5,108 nt of DNA from an uncultured Flavobacteriaceae bacterium (GCA_913052425.1 CAJXEG010000107.1:1-5108), one strand, 5' to 3'. Counted from the first letter of the stretch, positions 1-5,108 are shown. Translations and numbers: made by a program. The notes: generated by a model not told the origin, from the sequence alone.

Positions 1-17
1 AATATTTTTAAACAAAA

Positions 18-1064
18 ATGAAAATAGAAAAAACTTCGGCTTCAAATTTAGCTCAAGTGGATTTTGAAAACTTGACTTTTGGATCTGTTTTTACAGACCA
101 TATGTTTTTATGCAAATACAAAGATGAAGAATGGCAGACACCCGAAGTTATTCCTTATCAACCAGTGTCTTTTGAGCCTTCAATGAGTGTACTTCACTAT
201 GGCCAAGCAGTTTTTGAAGGCATGAAAGCCTACAAAGACGACCAGGATAAAGTCTGGCTTTTTAGACCCGATCAAAATTTTAAGCGAATCAACCGTTCGT
301 CTGAAAGACTTCAGATCCCAGCATTTCCTGAAGACTATTTTTTTGAGGGATTAAAGACCTTGTTAAAATTGGACAAGGATTGGATCAAACCGGGTATTGG
401 AAATTCACTCTATGTTCGACCATTTGTTTTTTCAAGTCAAGCCTGTGTTCAGGCCTCCCCATCCAAGGAATACACTTTTATCATCATTTGTTGTCCTGTT
501 AAGGCCTATTATGGTGGAGAAGTAAATGTATTGATTGCAGAGGAATTTAGCCGAGCAGCCGATGGCGGGATCGGTTACACCAAAGCAGCGGGGAACTATG
601 CTGCCCAGTTTTATCCTACCGCACTAGCGCAAAAACAGGGGTATCAGCAGATTGTTTGGACCGATGCCAAATCGCACGAGTTTTTGGAGGAAGCGGGAAC
701 CATGAATATTTTTTTCAGAATTGAAGACAAATTGGTTACTGCACCTACCAATGATCGCATACTGGATGGTGTAACCCGAAAAAGTGTCATACAAATTGCC
801 AAAGATTCAGGAATTGAGGTAGAAGTACGACCCATCAAAATAGAAGAAATTGTAAAAGCCTCAGAAAACAATTCACTTAAGGAAATGTTTGGAAGTGGAA
901 CAGCCGTAGTGATCAATCCCATCAAAAGCTTTGGTTATAAAGGGATCAATTATAAGCTTCCTGAATTAGAAAACCCCCTTTCAACACAGCTAAAGGACAA
1001 AATCATGTCCATACAATACAATTTATCCGAAGATCCATATGGATGGCGGGTAGCTGTAAATTAA
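18..1064 (+). CDS. ilvE: Branched-chain amino acid aminotransferase (type II, PLP fold class IV)
   Basis: A cytoplasmic PLP enzyme that reversibly transfers the amino group between leucine, isoleucine or valine and 2-oxoglutarate. This is the last step of branched-chain amino acid synthesis and the first of their breakdown. The 348 residues match the longer bacterial/eukaryotic-type BCAT subfamily (roughly 340-360 aa, against about 310 for the E. coli type). Visible landmarks are YGQAVFEGMKAY at 61-72, the RPF motif at 134-136, the PLP-lysine segment GYTKAAGNYA with the presumed catalytic K189, the class-IV signature EFLEEAGTMNIFF at 221-233, and two likely phosphate-contacting loops, DGVTRKSV (250-257) and GSGTAVV (292-298). 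The start fits the family N-terminus and follows the A-rich leader AAACAAAA, with no Shine-Dalgarno. Only 17 nt of upstream sequence are present, so no promoter can be judged. The stop overlaps that of the convergent downstream gene. The gene is intact and no key residue appears to be missing. Confidence 0.96.
   Translation: MKIEKTSASNLAQVDFENLTFGSVFTDHMFLCKYKDEEWQTPEVIPYQPVSFEPSMSVLHYGQAVFEGMKAYKDDQDKVWLFRPDQNFKRINRSSERLQIPAFPEDYFFEGLKTLLKLDKDWIKPGIGNSLYVRPFVFSSQACVQASPSKEYTFIIICCPVKAYYGGEVNVLIAEEFSRAADGGIGYTKAAGNYAAQFYPTALAQKQGYQQIVWTDAKSHEFLEEAGTMNIFFRIEDKLVTAPTNDRILDGVTRKSVIQIAKDSGIEVEVRPIKIEEIVKASENNSLKEMFGSGTAVVINPIKSFGYKGINYKLPELENPLSTQLKDKIMSIQYNLSEDPYGWRVAVN
1061..1064. other. Shared palindromic stop codons of convergent genes (TTAA)
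   Basis: The tetranucleotide TTAA is its own reverse complement. It supplies the TAA stop of ilvE (1062-1064) on the plus strand and the TAA stop of the pyrophosphohydrolase gene (1063-1061) on the minus strand. There is therefore no intergenic space, and no hairpin terminator is visible between the genes, so the 3' ends of the two transcripts probably extend into each other's coding regions. Confidence 0.9.
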
Positions 1065-1453
1065 TCCTTCTCCAATATGGATGCAATATTGGGTTTAAAG
1101 TAATTGGGTCCTTTAAGTACTTTTCCATCTTCGCGATAAATCGGTTTGCCATCGCTGCCCAACTTGCTCATGTTGCTTCGTTGAATTTCGTTAAAGACCT
1201 CGGTGATTTTGTGCTGCATTCCGTGGGACAAGATGGTTCCACACAATATATAGAGCATATCCCCCAAAGCATCAGCGACTTCGACAAGGTCCTTGTTTTG
1301 AGCCGCTTCCAAATATTCTTCGTTTTCTTCCTTCATAAGGTTATGCCTGAGAAGTACTGTTTGCTCTGGGAGGCTCACCACGGGTGCGTTAGCAGATTCA
1401 ATACCGAATGCATCGTGGAATTCGGCTACTGCCTTTAATTCATTTTTAATCAT
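1061..1453 (-). CDS. MazG-like / PRA-PH superfamily nucleoside triphosphate pyrophosphohydrolase
   Basis: A 130-residue, probably cytoplasmic all-alpha NTP pyrophosphohydrolase. The superfamily hydrolyses (d)NTPs to the monophosphate plus pyrophosphate using magnesium held by acidic residues. The metal-binding pattern is visible as the acidic cluster KEENEEYLEA (41-50), giving E43xxE46, followed by E58xxD61xxxD65 in LVEVADALGDMLYIL. The C-terminal third contains SNMSKLG (93-99), then GKPIYREDGKVLKGPNYFKP (102-121), which looks like the tail of a stand-alone MazG-like subfamily common in Bacteroidetes. This is the coding frame of the region because the opposite-strand open frame shows no such motifs. 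The ATG at 1453 is preceded by an A/T-rich leader ending ACACAA. The gene is convergent with ilvE, overlapping it by 4 bp, and divergent from the small membrane protein gene. The exact substrate (dNTP house-cleaning, dUTP or a modified nucleotide) cannot be told from sequence, so no gene symbol is given. Confidence 0.88.
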   Translation of the reverse strand: MIKNELKAVAEFHDAFGIESANAPVVSLPEQTVLLRHNLMKEENEEYLEAAQNKDLVEVADALGDMLYILCGTILSHGMQHKITEVFNEIQRSNMSKLGSDGKPIYREDGKVLKGPNYFKPNIASILEKD

Positions 1454-1518
1454 TTGTGTATTTTAGTAGAAATTAAAAGAGGTCAATGTTTTTTTCTAAT
1501 TTAGGCAAAAATTAAAAA

Positions 1519-1710
1519 ATGTTCAGTCAAGGACAACTTTTGTTTGCCGTATTTTTTGTCATTGCTTTTGTGGCACTGATGATCTTCTCTTACAGAAAAG
1601 ATTCCAAAAATCATAAACTACATTATAAGGGAAGCATCAAAATATTTTTTGCATTTGTACTGACCATAGGAATCCTTTTTCTCATCAAATTTTTTACCCA
1701 GAATTCTTAA
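1519..1710 (+). CDS. Small two-helix membrane protein of unknown function
   Basis: A 63-residue protein that I cannot assign to a named family. It has two hydrophobic segments, about residues 7-24 (LLFAVFFVIAFVALMIFS) and 40-59 (starting IKIFFAFVLTIGILFLI). They are joined by a strongly basic loop, YRKDSKNHKLHYKGS (25-39). By the positive-inside rule this suggests an inner-membrane hairpin with the loop in the cytoplasm and both termini outside. There is no cleavable signal peptide. The ATG at 1519 follows GGCAAAAATTAAAAA, an A-rich leader typical of Bacteroidetes. The gene ends 8 nt before the crcB start, so the two are almost certainly co-transcribed. That makes a role linked to the fluoride channel or the membrane possible but unproven. 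It is a plausible gene rather than a chance frame because of the tight spacing and its clean helix-loop-helix design. Confidence 0.75.
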   Translation: MFSQGQLLFAVFFVIAFVALMIFSYRKDSKNHKLHYKGSIKIFFAFVLTIGILFLIKFFTQNS

Positions 1711-1718
1711 TTCAAAAG

Positions 1719-2096
1719 ATGAAGCAACTCTTGATTGTTTTTATTGGAGGAGGAATGGGAACCGTTATGCGTTTTCTTATTGGTAAATTTTTACCCTATT
1801 CCGGCAAAGGCTTTCCTTGGAATACCTTTTGTGCCAATTTAGTGGGTTGTCTGTTAATAGGACTACTGACAGGCTATTTTTTGAGAAACAATGCTGAAAA
1901 CCAATCTTCACTGGTACTTTTTGCCACTGTAGGGTTTTGCGGTGGATTTACAACTTTTTCTTCCTTTGCCAACGAAAACCTATCCTTTGTCCGATCAGGA
2001 GATTACACTATGTTATTGGCCTACAGTATGTTGAGTTTAACGACTGGAATTCTTATGGTTTATCTGGGAATTATGATTGACAAGTATCTTCATTGA
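1719..2096 (+). CDS. crcB: Fluoride ion channel CrcB/Fluc
   Basis: A 125-residue inner-membrane protein with four hydrophobic segments, the normal size for a Fluc channel. Flucs export toxic fluoride as antiparallel dimers. Since only one crcB copy is seen here, a dual-topology homodimer is the likely form. Conserved features are GGGMGTVMRF at 10-19 with R18, the pore asparagine N40 in CANLVGCLLIG (38-48), and the helix-break/phenylalanine-box segment GFCGGFTTFSSF (72-83), which in characterised homologues binds the central sodium and lines the fluoride path (F77, T78, T79, F80, S81, F83). One small deviation is NT at 35-36, where GT is common before the pore helix. The gene lies 8 nt after the small membrane protein gene, and its start is preceded by TTCAAAAG. 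No fluoride riboswitch (crcB motif) is recognisable upstream of the pair. Confidence 0.94.
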   Translation: MKQLLIVFIGGGMGTVMRFLIGKFLPYSGKGFPWNTFCANLVGCLLIGLLTGYFLRNNAENQSSLVLFATVGFCGGFTTFSSFANENLSFVRSGDYTMLLAYSMLSLTTGILMVYLGIMIDKYLH

Positions 2097-2135
2097 TTTT
2101 TTACATATTTCTTAAAATTTACTTAAAAAATTATT

Positions 2136-2162
2136 ATACCCCTATTATTTTGGGGGGAGTAT
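2136..2162 (+). terminator. Weak GC-core hairpin downstream of crcB (possible terminator)
   Basis: CCCC (2139-2142) can pair with part of the G6 run (2152-2157) around a loop of about nine A/T bases. The outer ATAC (2136-2139) could alternatively pair with GTAT (2159-2162) if a few bases bulge out. No U-tract follows directly, so a classical intrinsic terminator is doubtful. The same G-run could instead pair with CCCC at 2192-2195, which is followed by the T-rich stretch 2196-2205. This is the only candidate 3' end for the crcB unit. Confidence 0.35.
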
Positions 2163-2185
2163 TGTTCAAAATAATAAAAATAGGT

Positions 2186-2215
2186 TTTTGACCCCTTTAT
2201 TTTTTATGGTCAAAA
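2186..2215. repeat. 8-bp perfect inverted repeat in the amt leader (possible operator or hairpin)
   Basis: TTTTGACC (2186-2193) and GGTCAAAA (2208-2215) are perfect inverted repeats separated by 14 nt. A third half-site, TCAAAA (2166-2171), can also pair with the TTTTGA of the left arm. The repeat lies directly upstream of the candidate -7 element of amt and covers the expected -33 region, which is the position of a regulator binding site. Alternatively it may form an RNA hairpin in transcripts reading through from crcB. Sequence alone does not decide between these. Confidence 0.4.
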
Positions 2216-2226
2216 TTCTAAATCTA

Positions 2227-2234
2227 TACTTTTG
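2227..2234 (+). promoter_or_regulatory. Candidate Bacteroidetes sigma-A -7 element of the amt promoter
   Basis: TACTTTTG matches the Bacteroidetes -7 consensus TAnnTTTG at every fixed position and ends 22 nt before the amt ATG. Transcription would start near 2240, leaving a 5' leader of only about 15-17 nt. The -33 TTG expected about 19 nt upstream is not clear: the region holds T-rich sequence (2201-2205), and the nearest TTTG (2187-2190) is too far away. A promoter with a poor -33 box may depend on an activator, which would suit the inverted repeat just upstream. Confidence 0.5.
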
Positions 2235-2256
2235 GTTAAAATTATAATCATTAACT

Positions 2257-3537
2257 ATGTTAAATCTTTCACTAATTAATTCGACTACAGCTGTTGAGGT
2301 CAACGATGATTTCACCATGCTTTGGATCCTTTTGTCAGGGATCTTGGTATTTTTCATGCAAGCGGGATTCACTTTGGTAGAATCTGGTTTTACCCGTTCC
2401 AAGAATGCGGTAAACATTTCCATGAAAAACATTCTAGACATTTCTGTAGGAACTCTTTCTTACTGGGCCATTGGATATGGTTTGATGTATGGAGCATCCA
2501 ATGGATGGATCGCAACTTCAGACATTTTCTTTAATCCTGGCGATGGACCTCACGATGTTTTTTTCCAGACGGTTTTCTGTGCTACTGCAGCAACCATTGT
2601 TTCTGGAGCTATCGCAGGTAGAACAAAGTACACTACTTACGTATTCTTTACCATTTTCCTAACGGCCTTGGTTTATCCCATTTCAGGTGGATGGCAATGG
2701 AACGGTGATGGATGGTTGGCCAATTTAGGCTTTATCGACTTTGCCGGATCTTCTATTGTACACTCCGTAGGGGGCTGGGCTGCACTTGTAGGTGCATGGA
2801 TGGTCGGTCCAAGATTGGGCAAATACGTAGATGGAAAATCCAATGTAATCCCTGGACACAACCTTTTATTGGGTGCACTCGGTGTATTCATCCTGTGGTT
2901 GGGTTGGTTTGGTTTTAATGGTGGTTCTCAACTCGCTTGGGGTGGAGATGATTCTGTAGCTGCTTCAGCTGTAGTTATGATTACCAATATTGCTGCCGCT
3001 GCCGGTGCAGTAGGTGCCATGGCCATCACTTGGATTAAAGACGGAAAACCCAACCTGGGTATGACACTTAACGGTGCGATCGCAGGATTGGTTGCCATTA
3101 CAGCAGGCTGTGGAAATATGACTTTTGGTGGAGGATTTCTTGCTGGATTAATCGGTGGTATAATCGTTGTATTCTCAATCGAATTCATTGATAAAGTTCT
3201 AAAAATTGACGATGCTGTAGGTGCGGCTTCTGCTCACGGTGTAGTGGGTGCATGGGGTACATTGGTCATCGGATTGTGGGGCGTTGATGGCGATACTGCC
3301 ATAGGTCTTCTCAATGGCGGAGGTGCCAGCCAATTGGGTATTCAAGCCATAGGTGTTCTCGCCTACGGAGTTTGGGCTACTGTGGCTGCATTGATCGGAT
3401 TCGGTATCCTTAAGAAAACAATAGGCCTACGCGTGACCGAAGAAGTAGAAATCAAAGGTTTAGATCAAGCAGAACACGGAATCGGAGGATTCGAGGGTGG
3501 TGGATTCGAAGCTTGGGTTAAAGAAAACACTAAATAA
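2257..3537 (+). CDS. amt: Ammonium channel/transporter Amt
   Basis: A 426-residue inner-membrane channel of the Amt/Mep/Rh family, expected to have 11 transmembrane helices and to form trimers that conduct ammonium into the cytoplasm. Residues recognisable by comparison with E. coli AmtB are D161 in GFIDFAGSSIVHSVGG (158-173), the pore twin histidines H169 and H327 (the latter in SAHGVVGAWG, 325-334), gate phenylalanines F107 and F220, and external-site W148 and S224. The cytoplasmic tail keeps the GLDxxEHG element (401-408), important for subunit coupling and P-II contact, then runs into a glycine-rich end, GIGGFEGGGFEAW (408-420). Length is normal, and the start at 2257 follows an A/T-rich leader 23 nt past the candidate -7 element. 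The ATG fits an N-terminus with no evident cleavable signal peptide. Downstream is a porin gene after 36 nt, then a P-II gene, so the context is ammonium assimilation, probably induced at low nitrogen. Confidence 0.97.
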   Translation: MLNLSLINSTTAVEVNDDFTMLWILLSGILVFFMQAGFTLVESGFTRSKNAVNISMKNILDISVGTLSYWAIGYGLMYGASNGWIATSDIFFNPGDGPHDVFFQTVFCATAATIVSGAIAGRTKYTTYVFFTIFLTALVYPISGGWQWNGDGWLANLGFIDFAGSSIVHSVGGWAALVGAWMVGPRLGKYVDGKSNVIPGHNLLLGALGVFILWLGWFGFNGGSQLAWGGDDSVAASAVVMITNIAAAAGAVGAMAITWIKDGKPNLGMTLNGAIAGLVAITAGCGNMTFGGGFLAGLIGGIIVVFSIEFIDKVLKIDDAVGAASAHGVVGAWGTLVIGLWGVDGDTAIGLLNGGGASQLGIQAIGVLAYGVWATVAALIGFGILKKTIGLRVTEEVEIKGLDQAEHGIGGFEGGGFEAWVKENTK

Positions 3538-3545
3538 CTCTAACA

Positions 3546-3571
3546 TAAACACTATTAATTAAACACTATTA
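3546..3571. repeat. 12-bp tandem direct repeat just upstream of the porin start
   Basis: TAAACACTATTA occurs at 3546-3557 and again at 3560-3571, a perfect 12-bp repeat with a 14-nt period. The second copy ends 2 nt before the porin ATG, so the repeat fills most of the 36-nt spacer after amt. It may be a recent small duplication or a translation or protein-binding element. There is no Shine-Dalgarno here. Confidence 0.8.
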
Positions 3572-3573
3572 TT

Positions 3574-4596
3574 ATGAATTTTATTAAAAAAACTTTTTTA
3601 ACAACTTTAGCACTAATTACTGGCTTTGTGGCCATCGCACAGGAAGAAGAGGCAGCTCCAGCACCAACTTTTGGTTTGAGCGGTTCCATTGACACTTATT
3701 ACAGAAGCAGTGAATATGCCCCCGGAACTTCTTTTGCTAACCTTCCCGGGTTTGCCATGGGGATGGCCAACCTAATTGTCTCTTATGAAGGAGAAAAATC
3801 AGGATTCGTCGCTGACCTCGTTTTTGGTCCAAGAGGAGCTGATGCCGTTTTTAGTTCTCCACAACTTGATGATTTTTACAGAAGCTCTAACATTGTTAAC
3901 CAGCTTTACGCCTATTACAATGTAAGTGACTCTTTCACCCTCACCATGGGTAACTTCAACACCTTCCTAGGTTATGAAGTAATTTCGCCAGTAGCCAACT
4001 TCAACTACACCACCTCTTACATGTTCTCCTATGGTCCTTTTTCTCATAGTGGAATCAAAGCAGATATTGCTGCAGGAGAGAATACCTCTATTATGCTTGC
4101 TGTTTTGAACACAACCGATGCAACAGAGTTTCAGCCCCTAGATGATGACTACATGTTTGGAGTTCAGCTTGGAATTTTTGGTCAATACATCAACTACTTG
4201 GGCGGGGGTACTGCTGGAGTAAGCCAAATTGACTTTACCGGTGGCTTCAACCTCGGAGATAGCTTCTTTCTGGGAATTAACGCGACCAGCTACAGTGATG
4301 ATGACGATGTAAAGTTCTCAGGAGTAGCATTGTATCCTCAGTATACTTTTTCAGACTCCTTTGCCTTGGGTGCAAGATTCGAAGCCTTCTCAGAAGATGG
4401 ATTGGGTGCGATTGGAGATATTTCTGGCGATGGTGATAACACTTCCATCACTGTTACCGGAAGCTATACTTCAGGCAATTTCATCTTTAAGCCTGAAATT
4501 AGAATTGACTCTGCTTCAGACAAGTTTTACACTGATGCTGACGGAGCAACAGATAGTCTAGCTGCATTTTTAGTAGCCGCCATCTACTCATTCTAA
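3574..4596 (+). CDS. Outer-membrane beta-barrel porin, OmpL-like (BBP2-type)
   Basis: A 340-residue protein with a clear Sec signal peptide: a basic start (MNFIKK), a hydrophobic core at 8-21 and a likely signal peptidase I site after AIA (20-22), giving a mature end QEEEAAPAP. The rest shows alternating aromatic and polar stretches typical of beta strands, several acidic loops (for example SDDDDV at 241-246 and GDISGDGDN at 281-289), and a C-terminal phenylalanine (AAIYSF), the usual recognition end for BAM insertion. The block GNFNTFLGYEVISPVANFNY (127-146) followed by PFSHSGIKA (155-163) resembles Bacteroidetes OmpL-like porins. It is presumably a diffusion channel in the outer membrane. 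It lies 36 nt after amt and is followed by a strong terminator, so it is probably co-transcribed with amt. A role in letting ammonium or other small nitrogen compounds cross the outer membrane is inferred from position only; substrate specificity cannot be read from sequence. Confidence 0.85.
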   Translation: MNFIKKTFLTTLALITGFVAIAQEEEAAPAPTFGLSGSIDTYYRSSEYAPGTSFANLPGFAMGMANLIVSYEGEKSGFVADLVFGPRGADAVFSSPQLDDFYRSSNIVNQLYAYYNVSDSFTLTMGNFNTFLGYEVISPVANFNYTTSYMFSYGPFSHSGIKADIAAGENTSIMLAVLNTTDATEFQPLDDDYMFGVQLGIFGQYINYLGGGTAGVSQIDFTGGFNLGDSFFLGINATSYSDDDDVKFSGVALYPQYTFSDSFALGARFEAFSEDGLGAIGDISGDGDNTSITVTGSYTSGNFIFKPEIRIDSASDKFYTDADGATDSLAAFLVAAIYSF

Positions 4597-4644
4597 ATCA
4601 ATGCTTTTGTATCAGATTAAATACGATAAATATTGATGGCCCAT

Positions 4645-4674
4645 ACCCCCCGACGGAAAACCTCGGGGGGTTTG
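4645..4674 (+). terminator. Strong intrinsic terminator after the porin gene
   Basis: ACCCCCCGA (4645-4653) pairs perfectly with TCGGGGGGT (4663-4671), a 9-bp stem with a C6/G6 core. Within the loop, GG (4655-4656) can pair with CC (4661-4662) around an AAAA tetraloop, leaving one bulged C. A short TTTG run follows. The stem starts 49 nt after the porin stop. No T-run lies on the other side, so it should act on plus-strand transcripts only, ending the amt-porin unit before the P-II gene. Confidence 0.85.
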
Positions 4675-4774
4675 TCACTATTGGCAAAAAAGCTATTTCG
4701 GTGATAATCAAAAGATCAAAAAGCAGAAAAAAAAGAAAGAATTGGACACAGAAAACATCCAAATCTAACTCTGA

Positions 4775-4810
4775 CAAAAACAAATTTTAAAAGCGTTTTC
4801 AAAAACAAAT
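4775..4810. repeat. 11-bp direct repeat in the P-II gene leader
   Basis: CAAAAACAAAT occurs at 4775-4785 and 4800-4810, perfect copies 25 nt apart, with the second ending 18 nt before the P-II ATG. The leader from the terminator to the ATG (about 155 nt) is very AT-rich and contains no full TAnnTTTG element, so the promoter of the P-II gene could not be placed. The repeat could be a regulator site but also could arise by chance in A-rich sequence. Confidence 0.5.
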
Positions 4811-4828
4811 ATTTTAATAATCCAAAAC

Positions 4829-5108
4829 ATGAAAAAAATTGAAGCAATCATCAGAAAATCAAAATTTGATGATGTCAAAGAAGCCCTTCACAATGTAGAA
4901 GTAAATTTCTTCAGCTACTGGGATGTAACCGGAGTAGGCAATGAAAAAGAGGGACACGTATACCGTGGAATTTCATACAGCACCGCCGAAATCCAGAGAA
5001 GATACTTATCCATAATAGTCTCTGAACCTTTTGTAGAAAAAACAATCAAAGCTATTCTTGCTACTGCCGCAACTGACAAAGTGGGAGATGGTAAAATATT
5101 TATTTTAC
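4829..5108 (+). CDS. glnB: P-II family nitrogen regulatory protein (3' end beyond window)
   Basis: The first 93 codons of a P-II signalling protein; family members run about 112 aa, so roughly 20 residues lie beyond the right edge. P-II trimers bind ATP/ADP and 2-oxoglutarate and control Amt channels and nitrogen enzymes through the T-loop. The N-terminus MKKIEAIIRKSKFDDVKEAL is nearly canonical, and TDKVGDGKIF (82-91) is the nucleotide-binding B-loop. In the T-loop, YRGISY (45-50) keeps the tyrosine and arginine equivalent to E. coli Y46, R47 and Y51, including the arginine that plugs AmtB pores in GlnK. The preceding stretch, GVGNEKEGHV (35-44), differs from the proteobacterial GFGRQKGHTEL: it is one residue shorter and lacks the ligand-coordinating Q39. 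K58 is replaced by R57. The gene follows a terminator, so it likely has its own promoter in 4675-4828. Whether it is functionally GlnB or GlnK cannot be told; its position near amt suggests a GlnK-like role. Confidence 0.95.
   Translation, partial: MKKIEAIIRKSKFDDVKEALHNVEVNFFSYWDVTGVGNEKEGHVYRGISYSTAEIQRRYLSIIVSEPFVEKTIKAILATAATDKVGDGKIFIL

Noticed and set aside
644..925. Minus-strand open frame inside ilvE
   Set aside because: It is fully contained within the well-conserved ilvE coding region and has no recognisable motif.
1043..1438. Plus-strand open frame of 131 codons opposite the pyrophosphohydrolase gene
   Set aside because: It overlaps the end of ilvE and lies antisense to a gene with clear MazG motifs. 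Its own translation shows no recognisable domain and reads like a shadow frame.
1454..1518. Fluoride riboswitch upstream of the crcB unit
   Set aside because: The gap is only 65 nt and AT-rich, and I cannot find the conserved pseudoknot sequence of the crcB RNA motif. No clear TAnnTTTG promoter could be placed in either direction either.
2150..2170. Sigma-54 promoter for amt
   Set aside because: The G-run followed by TTGTT is superficially like a -24/-12 element, but the required GG-N10-GC spacing is not present.
2166..2441. Minus-strand open frame over the amt leader and amt start
   Set aside because: It runs antisense over the start of amt and the AT-rich leader, with a low-complexity C-terminus and no domain.
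2673..3188. Several open frames on both strands inside amt
   Set aside because: They are shadows of the amt reading frame, as shown by proline- and alanine-rich antisense translations and the lack of family motifs.
4361..4561. Plus-strand alternative-frame 66-codon open frame inside the porin gene
   Set aside because: It is out of frame within the barrel-coding region and has no recognisable motif.
4671..4701. TTTG-N19-TATTTCGG as a P-II gene promoter
   Set aside because: The spacing is right, but the -7 part matches the TTTG end of the consensus at only two of four positions, and the -33 part is the tail of the terminator. It is too weak to call.
4598..4783. Minus-strand open frame of 61 codons between the porin and P-II genes
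   Set aside because: It spans the strong terminator hairpin and A-rich leader sequence. Its translation is a low-complexity Phe/Leu run caused by poly-A, which is not convincing as a gene.

Overview
This window carries chromosomal housekeeping genes from a low-GC member of the Bacteroidetes, most likely a Flavobacteriaceae- or Cyclobacteriaceae-like marine or environmental lineage. The phylum call rests on four observations. None of the seven genes has a Shine-Dalgarno sequence; each start is instead preceded by an A/T-rich leader. The amt leader contains a TAnnTTTG-type -7 element. The outer-membrane protein looks like a Bacteroidetes OmpL-like (BBP2-type) porin. The P-II protein has a T-loop unlike the proteobacterial one. 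The genus cannot be fixed from the sequence alone.

Layout. (1) 18-1064 (+): ilvE, a type-II branched-chain amino acid aminotransferase. (2) 1061-1453 (-): a MazG/PRA-PH-type all-alpha NTP pyrophosphohydrolase, convergent with ilvE and sharing the palindrome TTAA, which supplies both stop codons. (3) 1519-1710 and 1719-2096 (+): a 63-residue two-helix membrane protein of unknown function, 8 nt upstream of crcB, a Fluc-type fluoride channel. (4) 2097-2256: an AT-rich gap with overlapping inverted repeats and a candidate sigma-A promoter. (5) 2257-3537 and 3574-4596 (+): amt, an ammonium channel, followed after 36 nt by an OmpL-like outer-membrane porin. The 36-nt spacer holds a perfect 12-bp direct repeat. 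A strong GC-rich intrinsic terminator follows at 4645-4674. (6) 4829 to beyond the right edge (+): a P-II signalling protein, cut by the window end.

Functional reading. The right half is a nitrogen-assimilation cluster. Amt carries ammonium across the inner membrane, and P-II is the family known to gate Amt and report 2-oxoglutarate/ATP status. The porin between them is plausibly the outer-membrane part of the same uptake route, though this is inferred from position only. The terminator separates amt-porin from the P-II gene, so the two parts may be controlled independently. The left half (ilvE, the pyrophosphohydrolase, the small membrane protein and crcB) has no obvious functional link to ammonium, although ilvE also handles amino nitrogen through glutamate. 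I see no mobile element, CRISPR array, tRNA or rRNA. No clearly undescribed system is evident. The most interesting items are the amt-porin-P-II arrangement, the altered P-II T-loop, and the repeats in the amt, porin and P-II leaders.
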